The notes beneath the pieces are model-generated. The model saw only the letters and a list, made by a program, of their open reading frames with translations. It was not told the DNA's origin and did no database searches. From Branchiostoma floridae (taxonomy: Eukaryota; Chordata; Leptocardii; Amphioxiformes; Branchiostomatidae), in contig NC_049980.1 in NCBI RefSeq assembly GCF_000003815.2, forward strand, positions 32,699,212 through 32,763,211: DNA of 64,000 bases, written 5' to 3'. This document shows, in pieces, positions 1 through 12,009 of this stretch. How positions within the stretch are numbered: the stretch's first letter is position 1; each line of letters begins with the position of its first letter. Position numbers and translations under genes: made by a program.

Positions 1-29
1 GATCCACCGTGACTTTAAATTGGCAGTAT

Positions 30-590
30 GATATACAAAGACCTTACTAATAAGTGCCATATTTTAAGGACTTGTTGTAAGATTTACCAAAAATCATATC
101 ATTTTTCTATTTCTTGTTTTCTATTTGTTTAATCCTGCATTCCATGTCCCTATGAGCAGGTTAACAAAGATCCTTACTAATACATATTATGTACATGTAT
201 AACATTTTCAGAACTTGTAAAATTTTCTCAAAATCAAATCATTTTTCTATGTCTTGTTTTCTATTTTTTCATCCTGTAGTTCATCTCCCTATGAGCAGGT
301 TAACAACAATCCCACTAATACATATTATGTACATGTATAACATTTTCAGAAGTTGTGCAATTTGCTCAAAATCAAATCATTTTTCTATGTCTTGTTTTCT
401 ATTTGTTTGATCCTGTAGATCGCGTCCCTAGTATGAGCAGGTTAATACAAATCCTTACTAATACATTATGTGCATGTAACATTTTCAGAACTTGTGCAAT
501 TTGCTCAAAATCAAATCATTTTTCTATGTCTTGTTTTCTATTTGTTCAGTCCTGCACTTCAGGTCCCCATGAGCAGGTTTACACAACTCC
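30..590. repeat. tandem repeat, about 140-bp unit, 4 copies
   Basis: The landmark ATGAGCAGGTT recurs at 152, 291, 433 and 569, each preceded by TTTTCTATTTGTTT-like sequence and followed by a CATTTTCAGAACTTGT segment. Units are 136-142 bases and clearly diverged. The short open frames here are translations of the repeat and not genes. Confidence 0.9.
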
Positions 591-1730
591 TGCTGCGATA
601 ATAGAGCCAAGCTGGCATGTAATTCCCTCCTGAGCGTTTACCCTTGGCTGCTAATTCTGAATGGGCCTGACCCTGGCCTCCCAGTCTATTTAACTCTGTT
701 CCCATAGTTTGCTTTGGACCACCTCTCCAATTGGCATTTGGCCTTTCCTTTTGGGCAAGTTCACCCCGGTTACCTGTCCCAGTTCCGTTCCCATGCACGC
801 AACAGCGCGCTTCGTGTGGGGAAATGTCGGGTGCCCTGACTACAGGACTGAAGGGACGTGTTGCAAGCGCAAGGGCAAGTTCAAGTACATGTTTGTCCCT
901 AGATTGTTGCTTAAGTAAATCCACTATGTAATTGCTTGTGCCAACATTCTTTTAACCATTGCCAAGAAGGTTATATTTTGGGCATGTTTGTGTGTACATG
1001 TGTGTGTGTCAACTGCATAACTCAAGAAGCCTTGGATGGATCCTGATGATATTTGGTAGGTGGGTGGGGGTCAGGAAAACAAAGGTCAAGTTCAATAATG
1101 GTTGCCCTAGTGGCTTTTTAAGGTACTACTACAGCTACTAACGTACTACTAAGGCACACCATGCTTTCCCAACTGAAGGTCTAAGTTTTGATTTTCAATA
1201 TATACAAAAGGTGACCTTGGCTTTGTTTTGTAGGTCAGATCAACAAAGTTTTACCATCGCATAAACAGTAAGAACAAAATTCTTTTACCAATATTCATCT
1301 TAACAGCCTTTCTTTGTGGATATTGACTAAATATTCGTTACCAGTAAGCAGGAATCACATCATAGTATCACAAATAATGGATGTTACTCTGACAGAAGGA
1401 CAGAATGGCTTTGTTTTCAGAGGTCATATCATCAAAACACACAAAACCAATATCCATTCTGTCTGTCTTTCTTTGAGAATATTGACTGACTCTGTGTTGA
1501 GCAGGTCAATCACTTACAGATCTGCATGTGCTCAGAAACCTGTGCATACTACAGGGAGAATGCGGAGGCATAATTGTGAGTGGACAAAGGCAGCGACGGG
1601 CCCAAATTGACCCATTCATCACGACTGCGTCTTTTACTGTTAAGTACAGTTCCTCTCGACCAGCTGCTCTGGACGACCATTTCCTTTTGATCTGTCCTGT
1701 CTGGGACCGGAGGTCCCTCTAGTAATGTGG

Positions 1731-2143
1731 GGGTATTGCTGTGGTTGGAGGGATTGCATCCATACCACAAAAGTAACACAAAAATATTTCGTTTTCAAAA
1801 GCATAAAGTATAAATCCTATCATTTCTTCCAGCGAGTATTGCTGTGGTTGGAGGGATTGCATCCATACCACAAAAGTAACACAAAAATATTTCGTTTTCA
1901 AAAGCATAAAGTATAAATCCTATCATTTCTTCCAGCGAGTATTGCTGTGGTTGGAGGGATTGCATCCATACCACAAAAGTAACACAGAAATATTTCAATT
2001 TCAAAAGCATAAACTATAAATCCTATTATTTCTTCCAGCAAGTATTGATGTGGTTGGAGTGATTGCATCCATACCACAAAAGGAACACAGAAACATTTCA
2101 CTTTCAAAAGCATAAACTGTAAATCCTATACATTTCTTCCAGC
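1731..2143. repeat. tandem repeat, 103-bp unit, 4 copies
   Basis: GTATTGCTGTGGTTGG recurs at 1733, 1836, 1939 and 2042 with exact 103-base spacing. The first three copies are nearly identical and the fourth is diverged. The tail of the array is duplicated again about 1.1 kb away. Confidence 0.93.
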
Positions 2144-3380
2144 CATCAGCTGCTTTGCTGTACATTTGTAGGACATTTATCAGTCTGTAGTACATCTGAA
2201 GTATGCATTCATCAACAAACAAACTTAGAGGAATCCTCCATCAGAATTTCACAAAAGTAACATTAAAAAATCTGGATACAAACCTTTACATTGAGAATAT
2301 ATGACACAATGTAATATTGTATAATAGATAAAAAAAACTCACAAAAACAAGAATTTCATCTACATGAAAACTGATATCCCTACTGTGGTACTATAATTGC
2401 GGAGTGGTAGAGATTGCATTCTAGTTTACACACCACAAATTTACACAAAATGAACATAACAAAAAGTCTGGATACAGACCTTCCGATTGAGAACATATAA
2501 TCATAGTAAAAAAAGGTTTATCTAATAGATACAGTCGCACATTATGCAATCCCTAATGTGGTACTATTGCTAATTTGTGCAGATTGACTTCGAGTTTAGA
2601 TTACTACAATGTAAAAATAAAAAGTGTGAAAAATACCTTTATGTTTCAGATGTGTAAAAAATATTAAAGTAGACCAAGAAATCTATTTGTACAATCATGC
2701 ATATAAACTATGTCATATGCAATGGTGTTTGCACCCTATCTACAAATTACAATATCATGCCTTTTCCCTTGCAACATAACAGGGAGAAGTGAAAAAGCTG
2801 TCAGCGGAATAGAATGGACCTACATTGTGCATTGTACACACATTGAAATAGGAGAAGGTGGGTCAAAATATTTGAGACTATACATGTATGCAACCTCAAT
2901 CATTGAATGGACACAATTGGTATATTAAATTTTGAATGAATTTGATACCACAAATAGTTCACTCTGTGCTCTAATTTTATTATTTGGCTTTTATCAAGAT
3001 CTCAAATCTTGAATGTGTAAAAGCAAACTTTAGGCATTTACTGGTACAATATATGAAATTTCATTTTAGGATAGGAGAGCAAAAGCTTAACTTCTGCACA
3101 ACAAATATTACCAAAATAGGACACCCCTGGTCAGTAGATAATGATAAAAACATGAACTATGAAACTAGGATTGGTTTATTTGGAGGGGTATCTTAGCAAG
3201 GTGTCACTCTATATTTCAGTTTCAAAAGCATAAAGTCGAAAATCCTATCATTTCTTCCAGCGAGCAGCTGCTTTGCTGTACATTTGTAGGTTACATCTGT
3301 TATAATATAGTCTGTAGTACATCTGAGGTATGCATTCATCAACAAACAAATCTAGAGGAATCCTCCATCAGAATTCTGTA
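2098..3380. repeat. direct duplication of about 150 bp (2098-2250 and 3214-3380)
   Basis: Both segments run from TTTCAAAAGCATAAA through CAGCTGCTTTGCTGTACATT and CATTCATCAACAAACAAA to GAATCCTCCATCAGAATT. The right copy has a small insertion after TTTGTAGG. This indicates that a larger unit, containing the end of the 103-bp array, was duplicated. Confidence 0.85.
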
Positions 3381-4960
3381 AATTTGTCACCAAAATGTGA
3401 ACAATATGCCACTTAAGTCATCCACAGTTTTTGAAGCTTTTTGCCTTTGCATTTACAACGGGTGGCTCCTCTTTAATCGGACTAACTTACTGCTCTCAGT
3501 CTGTTTTGATGAGCTGGGTGAATGTCGCAGGAAGCTCAGAACGATTGCTCTTGCACAACAGGAATTGTCATTTTATGTGGAAATCAAATGTTTTCTTGAT
3601 GTTGAAACTGGTTCTGGTTCCCTTCACAATATATCACCATGAAATGCCATTATGTCAAACATAATTGTCAAGTTAGTATCAAAGGCAGAAATAAACAACG
3701 AACATAAGCTGGTACATGTACATTGTATGTAAGTTTTTTTCTGGTACATTGCATCATTATGAACAAGACAAAAATGTTATTTCCTAAAATTTGCTGTGGC
3801 ACAAAGTTCAAAATTATTCTGGAGAGAGTTTATAGCTATGCATGCAGACTCTGAAAATTAAACAATCCAGGTTTAATGTTTGGAATCTGGCTAAGATGAA
3901 TTTGACATCATCATGATGTCTTCTAGAATTTAATCAATGGCACTCAGTTACATTTTTGTACATTTCATTTTTAGTAGTATAGTATTTAAGAGTAACAGTC
4001 AGACATTCAATATTTGAGTTGAGTATTGAAAATATTGTTTTGGCTAACAATAAAACATGTTATTATGGAACAAAACAGCTTCCTTTATGTATGACACATG
4101 TACATGATGGATCAAAAAGCTGTTACCGTCTGCACAGTTGACTGAGTTCCTTTTAAACAGCCTTTGCAGTGCATCATTGGCTTTGGTTCGATATATCAGA
4201 CAAGTAACAGGAACATAGCAACGACTTAGGAACAACTTTGGCCAGCTTTTTTCAAGGACACAGAATAATTTTCTTTGTCACCAGCAAGCATTTCTTTCAT
4301 ACCATTGGTGATTTAATTTTCCTGTGAATTTTCTCTGTTAAAAATCTCCCATTGCTCTACTAGAGGAGAATACATGTATATTGGTGCTTGTTATGGTCCA
4401 AATATTCTGTCATAGGTATTTTTGACTATGAATTATTCTTTAACATTATTCTGCTTATGATGTGCCATATATTGTTAGTTTTTTAATACATATTGGTACA
4501 ATTTACATTCAATAACATGCAGATATGACAGTACATGAATTGCTTGTTGTTGACACGATTCTAGACTTTGTGTGTAGGTTTACTGTACCGGGAAATTCAC
4601 CTTGATTTTTCCAAAAGACTTTGTGCAATAAACAGTGAACCATGACTTTAATGTCCTGTTCTAAGGACCCTTTCTATAGTAGCATGTACATCAGGTGAGT
4701 GACAACACAGCTAGGATTCAAACTAACAACTTCTTGATACGACAGTTGCTGATCTAAAGATTTTTGCTGAAAAAAAGGTTGTGCATGCTATCTGAAACTT
4801 CTGACCAATTTCTAAAATCTATCCAGTTCCTGGAGCAACTGTTCTTGGAAGGGTCACCTAACTTAACTACTGGACCATGCATGGTTGTCCCAGACATACA
4901 TGTATAAGGAACACCTGGCCACTGATATACAGTCAAACCTCTACATAAGGACAACCTACA
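2260..4960. other. centlein intron 9 or 3' region, mostly featureless
   Basis: This is AT-rich sequence without coding signal on either strand. The only structure is a second copy (about 3214-3380) of the segment seen at 2098-2250. No further centlein exon could be identified here or elsewhere left of 6541, so the intron is probably at least 6.5 kb. Confidence 0.5.
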
Positions 4961-4970
4961 TGGCCACTGA

Positions 4971-5420
4971 GCAACTGTTCTTGGTCCAGGGGTAGGGTCA
5001 CTAAACTACTGGACCATGCATGCTGTAATTCAGCTTGACCCAGCCATGTGTAATTACACTGATGGTGTGACCAGCACCACGGCCAGCCACTGTCCTGGTC
5101 CAGGGGTAGGGTAGGGGAACTGTTCTTGGTCCAGGGGTAGGGTCACTAAACTACTGGACCATGCATGCTGTAATTCAGCTTGACCCAGCCATGTGTAATT
5201 ACACTGATGGTGTGACCAGCACCACGGCCAGCCACTGTCCTGGTCCAGGGGTAGGGTAGGGGAACTGTTCTTGGTCCAGGGGTAGGGTCACTAAACTACT
5301 GGACCATGTATGCTGTAATTCAGCTTGACCCAGCCATGTGTAATTACACTGATGGTGTGACCAGCACCACGGCCAGTCACTGTCCTGCTGGGAGGGGCAA
5401 CTATGGGGTCAGCTGGGCCG
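4971..5420. repeat. tandem repeat, 145-bp unit, about 3 copies
   Basis: AACTGTTCTTGGTCCAGG recurs at 4973, 5118 and 5263 (145-base spacing), with nearly identical intervening sequence that includes ACCATGCATGCTGTAATTC. High identity indicates recent expansion. Confidence 0.92.
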
Positions 5421-5446
5421 ATGGGGAACACGGGGACTTCAGAACC

Positions 5447-5870
5447 AAATCCTGTACAGTCAAACCTCTACATAAGAACCACCAAGTGCCACTAATGATA
5501 CAGATATATAGTCAAACCTGTACAGTCAAACCTGTACATGAGGACCACCAAGTGCCAATGATATGCACTTAGTAAAACCAGGTGTACTGGTGACCGACCA
5601 GGTGACCATCTATATATATTATACATAAGGGCCACCTCTCTATTGATATACAGTCAAACCTGTACTGGTGTCCACCTCTACATAAGGACCACCTGGCCAA
5701 TGATATACAGTCAAACCTGTACTAGTGACCACCTGTACATAAGGACCACCTGGCCATTGATATACAGTCAAACCTGTACATTCAAGTGACCACCTCTACA
5801 CGAGGATCACTTAGCCAATGTAACCACTTTTCGAGGGTTCCCTATACATTGTATATAGATAAAGTTTCCC
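5447..5870. mobile_element. CAGTCAAAC-family element, internally repeated
   Basis: Repeated short units carry CAGTCAAACCTGTAC and GACCACCTG. This is the terminal part of a dispersed TIR family also present at about 22.3, 32.3-32.85, 34.3, 36.7-38.3, 49.3, 56.6 and 57.5 kb. Only the repeated end and a degraded interior are present here. Confidence 0.75.
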
Positions 5871-6540
5871 ATTGACAAAAGCATTAGGAATCCTGTCTAT
5901 AGAATTGCATACTGCTCTGCCTTAACGTTTCAATATCTGTTTGAATTTCTATAAGTTAAAGAACATAGAAATACAGTAATAGATAGTTTGTCTAATCTAA
6001 ACAACTACAAAATGTACCAATGTTTTGTCTTACAGTTTTAGATATTATGTTTTAAAATGCTGTTGAAAGAGAACTTGGCAGATTTTGTAGTTATGACTAC
6101 ATGACAGTGTATACGCTGGCATATTGAGATGAGTACTGTTGACGGTGTTGTTTTTGAAATGTCCTGTAATGTGTCATCAGGTGTAAAAGGAAAAAATGTA
6201 AAATTTTCATCATTATTGACAATGTTGTAACAGTAATCTCTAAAACACCTTCATGCAGCTAAGACCAGCTTGAATCCCGTTGATAAAATTAACGGGGGAA
6301 AATTATGTACAAACTGTCTTCCAATTTGAAACATAAATTACTAGATGATCTACTACATACCTCACGCAGCAAACGTTTAGTTTGGTTTCTGAGCTAACAT
6401 AGCATGTGAATGTATTACCTATACTAACACATGCATGTAGGAAACATAAGAATTCTATCAACCAATCCTAGCCGTTTTTAGTAACTCAACCACACCCCAG
6501 TATGATCTATATATAAACCACTGGTACAGAAACACCTCAC

Positions 6541-6597
6541 CTCTCTAGTGAGACGGTCGGCTCTGGTGTTCAACCCTCTTACTTCATCCTCCAGCAC
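6541..6597 (-). CDS. cntln: centlein exon 9, last exon in the window
   Basis: This 57-base exon has acceptor CCGGTTGCAG above 6597 and donor GTGAGG from 6540 downward. It encodes VLEDEVRGLNTRADRLTRE (residues 190-208) in phase 0 at both ends. The human counterpart is TFEDNLIEARKEVEVSQSK. The nine coding segments total 624 bases, exactly 208 codons with no internal stop. Vertebrate centlein is about 1400 residues, so most of the protein lies to the left of the window. I could not find the next exon in 1-6540. Confidence 0.88.
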
Positions 6598-7503
6598 CTG
6601 CAACCGGGCGGGAGGGACCAAATAGTGACAAGACGGAATGAAAGATTTTGTGAGAGAAGACTTAGAATTATTCACATGTTCATGCATGGCATGGCATCAC
6701 TCGTAAAGGCTATACTGTCACAAACACGATAAATAGATAATATAATAATATTGCAAGCAACAATTCCTTTTGTGTTTCTTACAAAACTAAGCACGCTTTA
6801 GGGTTACTGTTTTGTACATAACAAAAGAAATTGGATAAGAATGTAAAACCAAAGCTGGATTTGTACGGAAAGTCAGCATGGATTCTGAAACAGGTCGTTA
6901 GAGGACAAATTCTTGTAAAATGAGTCTATCCCAATGAATGTTGTGCAGCGTGGTGTGTATGCAAACTAATGCAAATGACCATGGGGGAAATTTACAGTTA
7001 GAATTGGTAATACCTAGCTGAGCTAATGCATACTATTAGCAGGTGATCTGTTGAAAGGCATTCTCAGTCAAACCTTTCATGCCACTGAAGTTAGAATATT
7101 GGTGACTACTTTCTTGACAGCAAGACAGCGCATTCTATGGAATGAATGCACAGAAATTGAACATGCCACAATAATGTGAGTGTGTGTGTATGTATATTAA
7201 ATTGTCAGCTAATTGTGGATCCAAATAGATATGAAATCAAATGCGTGTGAGTGTGTGTGTGTGTTTGTGTGTGTGCATGTGAGTGTGTATGTATGTGTTT
7301 CTGAAGAGGGCGAGGTCTACTATAGCGTTGATTGCCTTAATGTATTTACCTTTCATATAAAATCACAACAATAATATAAAATATACAAAAAAAGGAATTA
7401 AGACATACATGGAACTGTTGTCTCTTCCACTGAAGAATAAACACCATGCTAGGATTTTGTCTTGTCAATTATGGTGTGCAAACCTAAACAAAATGCAGCC
7501 TAC
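6598..7503 (-). other. centlein intron 8
   Basis: This 906-base phase-0 intron has a TG-rich microsatellite at about 7170-7290. Nothing else recognised. Confidence 0.75.
7170..7290. repeat. TG microsatellite
   Basis: Runs of GTGTGTGT interrupted by TATG occur within centlein intron 8. Confidence 0.9.
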
Positions 7504-7607
7504 CTTTATCTTTGTCGCCAGAGATGTCTTCGATCCCAGCAGTTCAGTCTTTTCTTCCTTGTCAGTTTCTAACTCAACAATCAGATCTGTGAGTCTCCTG
7601 TTCAGCT
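7504..7607 (-). CDS. cntln: centlein exon 8
   Basis: This 104-base exon has acceptor TTCTGTTGCAG above 7607 and donor GTAGGC from 7503 downward. AG completes Glu155, then residues 156-189 begin LNRRLTDLIVELETDKEEKT and end SLATKIK. Human centlein has LSTRCTDLLNDLEKLRKQEA followed by a segment ending DAKIK, matching in position, length and C-terminal motif. It is a coiled coil and ends in phase 0. Confidence 0.9.
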
Positions 7608-8440
7608 CTGCAACAGAAATTATGCGTTGATGAAGGTTAGAAATTCTAGCAATAAGATATGCCAAAAAGCAGTTACTCAACTCAAGCAACTGGTTATGAA
7701 ACGTCTGGCCGTTTCCAAAATCATATCCAGTTGCTTGTCGAAATGAGTAACAGTTGATTTTTGGCAAATTAAATAATGGCTCTAGAATATCAGGACAGTG
7801 GAACTTAACAGTCAGACTGCAAAACTATGCCTGTACTGCTGTCTCCTGAGCTTCAATTTTTTTCCGTGCCCCTCATCGTTTGGGAGTCCAATGTTGTTGA
7901 TTTTCCTTCTTGAAAATGTCATTTCAAGCTCATGAAAATACATTTTTAATAGATTTATGCTGTGAAGTTAACATTTTTGGGACAGATGGAGTAAAAAACA
8001 TTCCAACAAGTAAATTTCTGCCCAGCTGCAGGGACGGATGGACTGGTCCTAGAAACAGCTCTGATGCAACACAAATTCCTTTCCTAGGTTCTCTGGCATT
8101 TCATGGTAAAAATTTAGGAATAGCATCTGTTTTTGAGTGAATAATTCAAATATTGCCATGGGCCTTGAACACCCACATGCAACCTACAATTTCTATACAA
8201 AAATCTTGATAATCACAATACATACTTGTAATTTAATTGGCAAACTAGAAGATAAGTGACTCAGTAATGCAAATCACATACTGCAGAAAACAGCCCTAAT
8301 TGTACATGAAGGACACACTTTTTGTCTTTGCATTTCTCCTTGACTTACTACCTAAGACATTGTTAAAGATTTACCTCTGACATGGTTGATGGTTGACAGA
8401 GACAGACTGAAAAATCTGCCCTCTGTCCCAAAGCCTGAGT

Positions 8441-8752
8441 GCTCAAAATACACACTTGCACAATTGCAAACGCAAACATTGGTTGCTTGGCACAACTTGA
8501 TTTTAAACCCAGGTAATGCAGTGCGCAACCTGACATTTTGAAGTTGGAACATCGCTTTTTTTTATTTTCTTATAAGATAAAACATATTGTAGTTACAATA
8601 TACATACAACTGGAAGAAATGATAGCTGATTCGAAGAAAGCAAAACAATGTAACTTGGAAGTAAGGCAACCTTAAATTTTGATGGCGCAACCTGGCTTTT
8701 GACTCAGGTGGCCGCATGCTGAGAACCTGCCTGAAAAAAGTATTTCCAGCGC
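8441..8752. mobile_element. short TIR element, caggttgc family, copy 1
   Basis: It starts with GCTCAAAATACACACTTGC and ends near AAGTATTTCCAGC, degenerate inverted ends of the type GCTCGAAATA/TATTTCGAGC. The interior shares GCGCAACCTGACATTT and GATGGCGCAACCTGGCTTTT with copies at 20.26 and 20.77 kb (opposite orientation). It is non-autonomous and non-coding, in centlein intron 7. Confidence 0.75.
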
Positions 8753-10396
8753 TGGATAGAGACATTACAACATACAGTACTTAGGATAAGATCAGCCGTA
8801 TACAACCAGACCATTCCCACACACAACCTGCCCCAGACTATATAAGAACAGCATTACCGGGAAAAATCCCGAAAGTGGCCTGTATCGCCGTGTCATCTAT
8901 CAGAAGCACAGAAATTTGTCGTTTTACATTAAGCCAGTCCTCATCAGTGTCCAGAAGACGAGGCACAATTTATGGGTGCAGACTGCGCGGCTCCATCCAG
9001 GGGAGATCACTTTTCCAATTGAATATTTCAGGTGAGGCCGAATCAGTGCCAATAGGTCAGGAGAATTCCACCAGGGACAGGATGGTAGTCTAAGAGTACA
9101 GTAAAAACTATCTTTTTTGACACAAAGAATGAAGTAAAATTTCAGTGTACAAAAGAAATGTAAAAAAAAAAAGTTATACCCCCAAAAAAACAAAAGTTCC
9201 TTTGACAAGCCTCACATTTTGGGGACCTTGAGATAGAATTACATCTTTAAATGTCGTAAATGTAAATGTGAGAAGAGATCAAAGGATACATCGAAGTATG
9301 ATGTCAAATCCTTGGCACAATTTTCATTTGTCTAAAAGATAACATAACTAATGGAATAAGGACACTGTGTACAATGTTAAGTTAAACACATCTGTCCCCA
9401 CACACTCTGAAAGTGTTGAGTCAATAAAGCAAAAATCATCACAGAAAAGGACAGTTTTGTCTCAGATAAGTAATGTTTCTGAGATTTTTTAGTGATGTTT
9501 ATTTTAAACAAAGACAGCTACCATTTCTGATTGACAACTAAACTCTGTAACAGACAGGAAAATGTTCCTACCTAATTTGTCCTTAATTTGTCCCTCAGGA
9601 CAGATATTCATTCATTTCTCTTGAACACATTTGTGTATGTTGTCCAGTCAGCATTGAAACACTGATTTCTTTGACTTTAACTTTATTCAGATACACATTT
9701 AGCATGATATACAACTAGTATAGTAGCTATTTATTTTCCACAATAGGACAACAACTAGACACAAAGGGACATATACACTGTACATATAAAATCCACACAT
9801 AATAAATGGTAAGGCTTCTTGAGGTCATATGGGAACGGAATCTAAATAACTTTATATTTTCAAACTATTTCATGTGCAAGACATTCTTTTAAAAAAACTT
9901 TTCTTTTGAGTGTTTGTTCTGGGCTTTGGTAGTCTGATAGTTTGGGATTTTGATGAACTCATGTTTGATAGCCAGGTGACTGCATTTTGACCTGTATATA
10001 TATTTTTAAAGCGTTTTTATTTTTGATGCAGTAATTTAGATACAAAGAAAATAAGTTGGGAGCTACGTCATGCTTTACGTAATGTTACATGTAGTGTACA
10101 GGCTTCTTTCACAAACTTATGCTAGGGACCTCGCATCTTGACTAGTTTGTTCCTGACCCAGACTCCTGTAAAATGTGTGAAGAATAAAACTCATAGCTTC
10201 GTACATCTGCATAGTATATATTACATAGAAGCATGCAGATGATCATTTCATTTGAGTATTCTTGGAGACACATGCTACAGAGGGACCTCGGCCAATTGGG
10301 GATTAACCTGAAGGAAGCAGAAATCCTTGCCCCAAACCACCCTGAATGGAGACTGCTTGCTTTTCAATGTGTCACCAGACACAGGAGGATCTGAGT

Positions 10397-10746
10397 CAGG
10401 GCTCAAAATACCACCTGCATATGCAGGTTAGTGCAGTTAAAATTGGAGCAGTGCAGGTATTTTTGGTGTCTACCTGCACCTAACCTGCACTGGTCCATGT
10501 ACTGGGTTTTATACATAAAATGTCCTATGTCTATTATGTAGGTGTATATGGATTGTTATCAGCTGCATTGACTGTTACCACTTATAAAGTATAGATTAAA
10601 GAAAAAATAGCAATAGTTTTTGAAGTTTTAAAGTGATCCATATTTCCTAAATTCAGAGTGGTGCAGGTAAAATTTGCCTGGTGCAGGTAATTTTCAATCT
10701 TACCTGCACCAGTGCAGGTATGCTGAAAAAAGTATTTCGAGCCCTG
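10397..10746. mobile_element. CAGGGCTCGAAAT TIR element, copy 1
   Basis: Ends are CAGGGCTCAAAATACC and AGTATTTCGAGCCCTG. The interior carries repeated TACCTGCAC/GTGCAGGTA palindromes. Six copies occur in the window (10.4, 14.8, 34.4, 38.7, 48.8, 63.4 kb). Without coding capacity, it is a MITE-like non-autonomous family. This copy lies in centlein intron 7, 50 bases past the exon 7 donor. Confidence 0.85.
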
Positions 10747-10795
10747 TAAGTCTAAGTAAGCTTGTAAAGTAGAAGTGGACTTGAACCCATCGTAC

Positions 10796-10877
10796 CTTCC
10801 TTCTCCTGTTCCAGACTGCCCACCAGAGTTTTGCTGTGTTCTTCGTTTTCTTTTTCCTTCCTCTCCTTTGACTTCAG
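10796..10877 (-). CDS. cntln: centlein exon 7
   Basis: This 82-base exon has acceptor TACTCAG above 10877 and donor GTACGA from 10795 downward. It encodes residues 128-154, LKSKERKEKENEEHSKTLVG then SLEQEKE, plus one base of the next Glu codon (phase 1). Human centlein has CVQNKEEQNRLVIKNLEEEN here: the same Lys/Glu-rich coiled coil. The exon lies in a different frame from the longest local open frame, so it would be missed without splice reasoning. A CAGGGCTCGAAAT-type element ends 50 bases downstream in the intron. Confidence 0.88.
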
Positions 10878-11063
10878 CTGAGTACAGATTACAAGACATT
10901 AAGAAATAGTCCATTATGTCACGTGTATCATATTCCATCATGGAAAACACTGGAATTATAGAATAAATTAAAGGGGTACAAAAACTGGATCTGATTATGG
11001 GCCCTGTAGTACCAAAGAATGTTGCTAGAAAAGACGGAATTGACCTTGACCTTTATCACAACC

Positions 11064-11230
11064 CTATGTTACAATCTTAAGGCCATATATCCGTGCACAA
11101 AATAAAGCGCTTACCAACAAGCTTTTGATCAGTCCTCTGATCCTTCTCAAGTTGAAGAGGGCTGATCGAAAGCTTGTTGGTAAGCGCTTTATTTTGTGCA
11201 CGGATATATGGTCTTAAAATTGTAACATAA
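11064..11230. mobile_element. hairpin element with 65-bp arms
   Basis: This is a near-perfect inverted repeat. The left arm begins TATGTTACAATCTTAAGGCC and includes CCGTGCACAAAATAAAGCGC. The right arm is its complement, ending TTGTAACATA. A loop of about 35 bases lies between. It is in centlein intron 6, so the pre-mRNA would fold into a long stem. Probably a foldback MITE. Confidence 0.85.
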
Positions 11231-11436
11231 TGTTGACTACCGTCACAGATGAACTTACGTTCAAGTATTTTATCACAACCCATTGAGAGCCAGGTCTTGG
11301 ATTATGCAGTACACGAGAAATAGAACAGACGCACTTTCATAGAGGTACAGAGAAGTAGGGTCTGGCCATTCCAAACAGATGCTCAACAAGTATGATTGAT
11401 AATGATATGATTGTGAAAACAATCTGATATTCTCAC

Positions 11437-11521
11437 CATATTCTCCAGAAAGTTGTTCCTGTCTTTTACCTCCTTCAAGTCAGCCTGTAATTTTCCCTTT
11501 TCTTCATCCAGGGACAATTTC
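11437..11521 (-). CDS. cntln: centlein exon 6
   Basis: This 85-base exon has acceptor GGTGATAG above 11521 and donor GTGAGA from 11436 downward. Its first G completes Arg99. Residues 100-127 read KLSLDEEKGKLQADLKEVKD then RNNFLENM. Human centlein has KIAVDEENAFLRKEFSDLEK at this point, collinear in length. It is a predicted coiled coil and ends in phase 0. A long hairpin element (11579-11690) sits about 60 bases upstream of this acceptor and would be within the pre-mRNA next to the 3' splice site. Confidence 0.9.
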
Positions 11522-11578
11522 CTATCACCAAAATAATTAATGAGATTGAAGAATTGCTCTTGAAATTAAATCAATCCA

Positions 11579-11690
11579 GGATATATGAGAATTCTTGCAC
11601 ACAACCAAAATTAAACTTACTTGCTGATAGACACCAAAACGTAAGCAAGTAAGTTTAATTTTGGTTGTGTACAAGAATTCTCATATATCC
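11579..11690. mobile_element. hairpin element with 46-bp arms
   Basis: The arms 11579-11624 and 11645-11690 are complementary over 46 bases with a single visible mismatch (CTTGCACAC versus GTGTACAAG). The loop is 20 bases. It lies in centlein intron 5, about 60 bases upstream of the exon 6 acceptor. Confidence 0.88.
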
Positions 11691-12009
11691 TATATTCTAC
11701 CAACCTGATGAAATTATTTTTGGAAGTAAAACAATCTATGTAACTTTTTTGCCAAATGTTTCTACTTCCATGTTGGTTTTTGCTGAGGGCTTGACTAAGA
11801 CAGGGTTGGGACTGACTGATAATAGAACACATTCATATATGGACTAAACAGACAGCGTAACAGGAAAAAGTGCATTATGTTCAATCTTATAGGGCCTTCA
11901 CACGGAAATCGAATTAGCAGGAATCAAGCCGAACCAGCCGGAATGAAGTATTTGCAAACTTCGTGTCACATTCGGGGCCATTCGGGTAGGAATTCCAAAT
12001 GGGCCTTAA

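Larger units (their letters stand above)
7608..10795 (-). other. centlein intron 7
   Basis: This 3.2-kb phase-1 intron contains two short TIR elements (10397-10746 and 8441-8752). I see nothing else specific in 8.75-10.4 kb or 7.6-8.4 kb. It is AT-rich, without coding signal. Confidence 0.8.

Noticed and set aside
3397-3664. 81- and 77-codon overlapping frames with a plausible-looking DELGECRRKLRTIALAQQ stretch
   Set aside because: Tested as a possible centlein exon but on the wrong strand and with no match. The minus strand there also lacks an exon with fitting phase.
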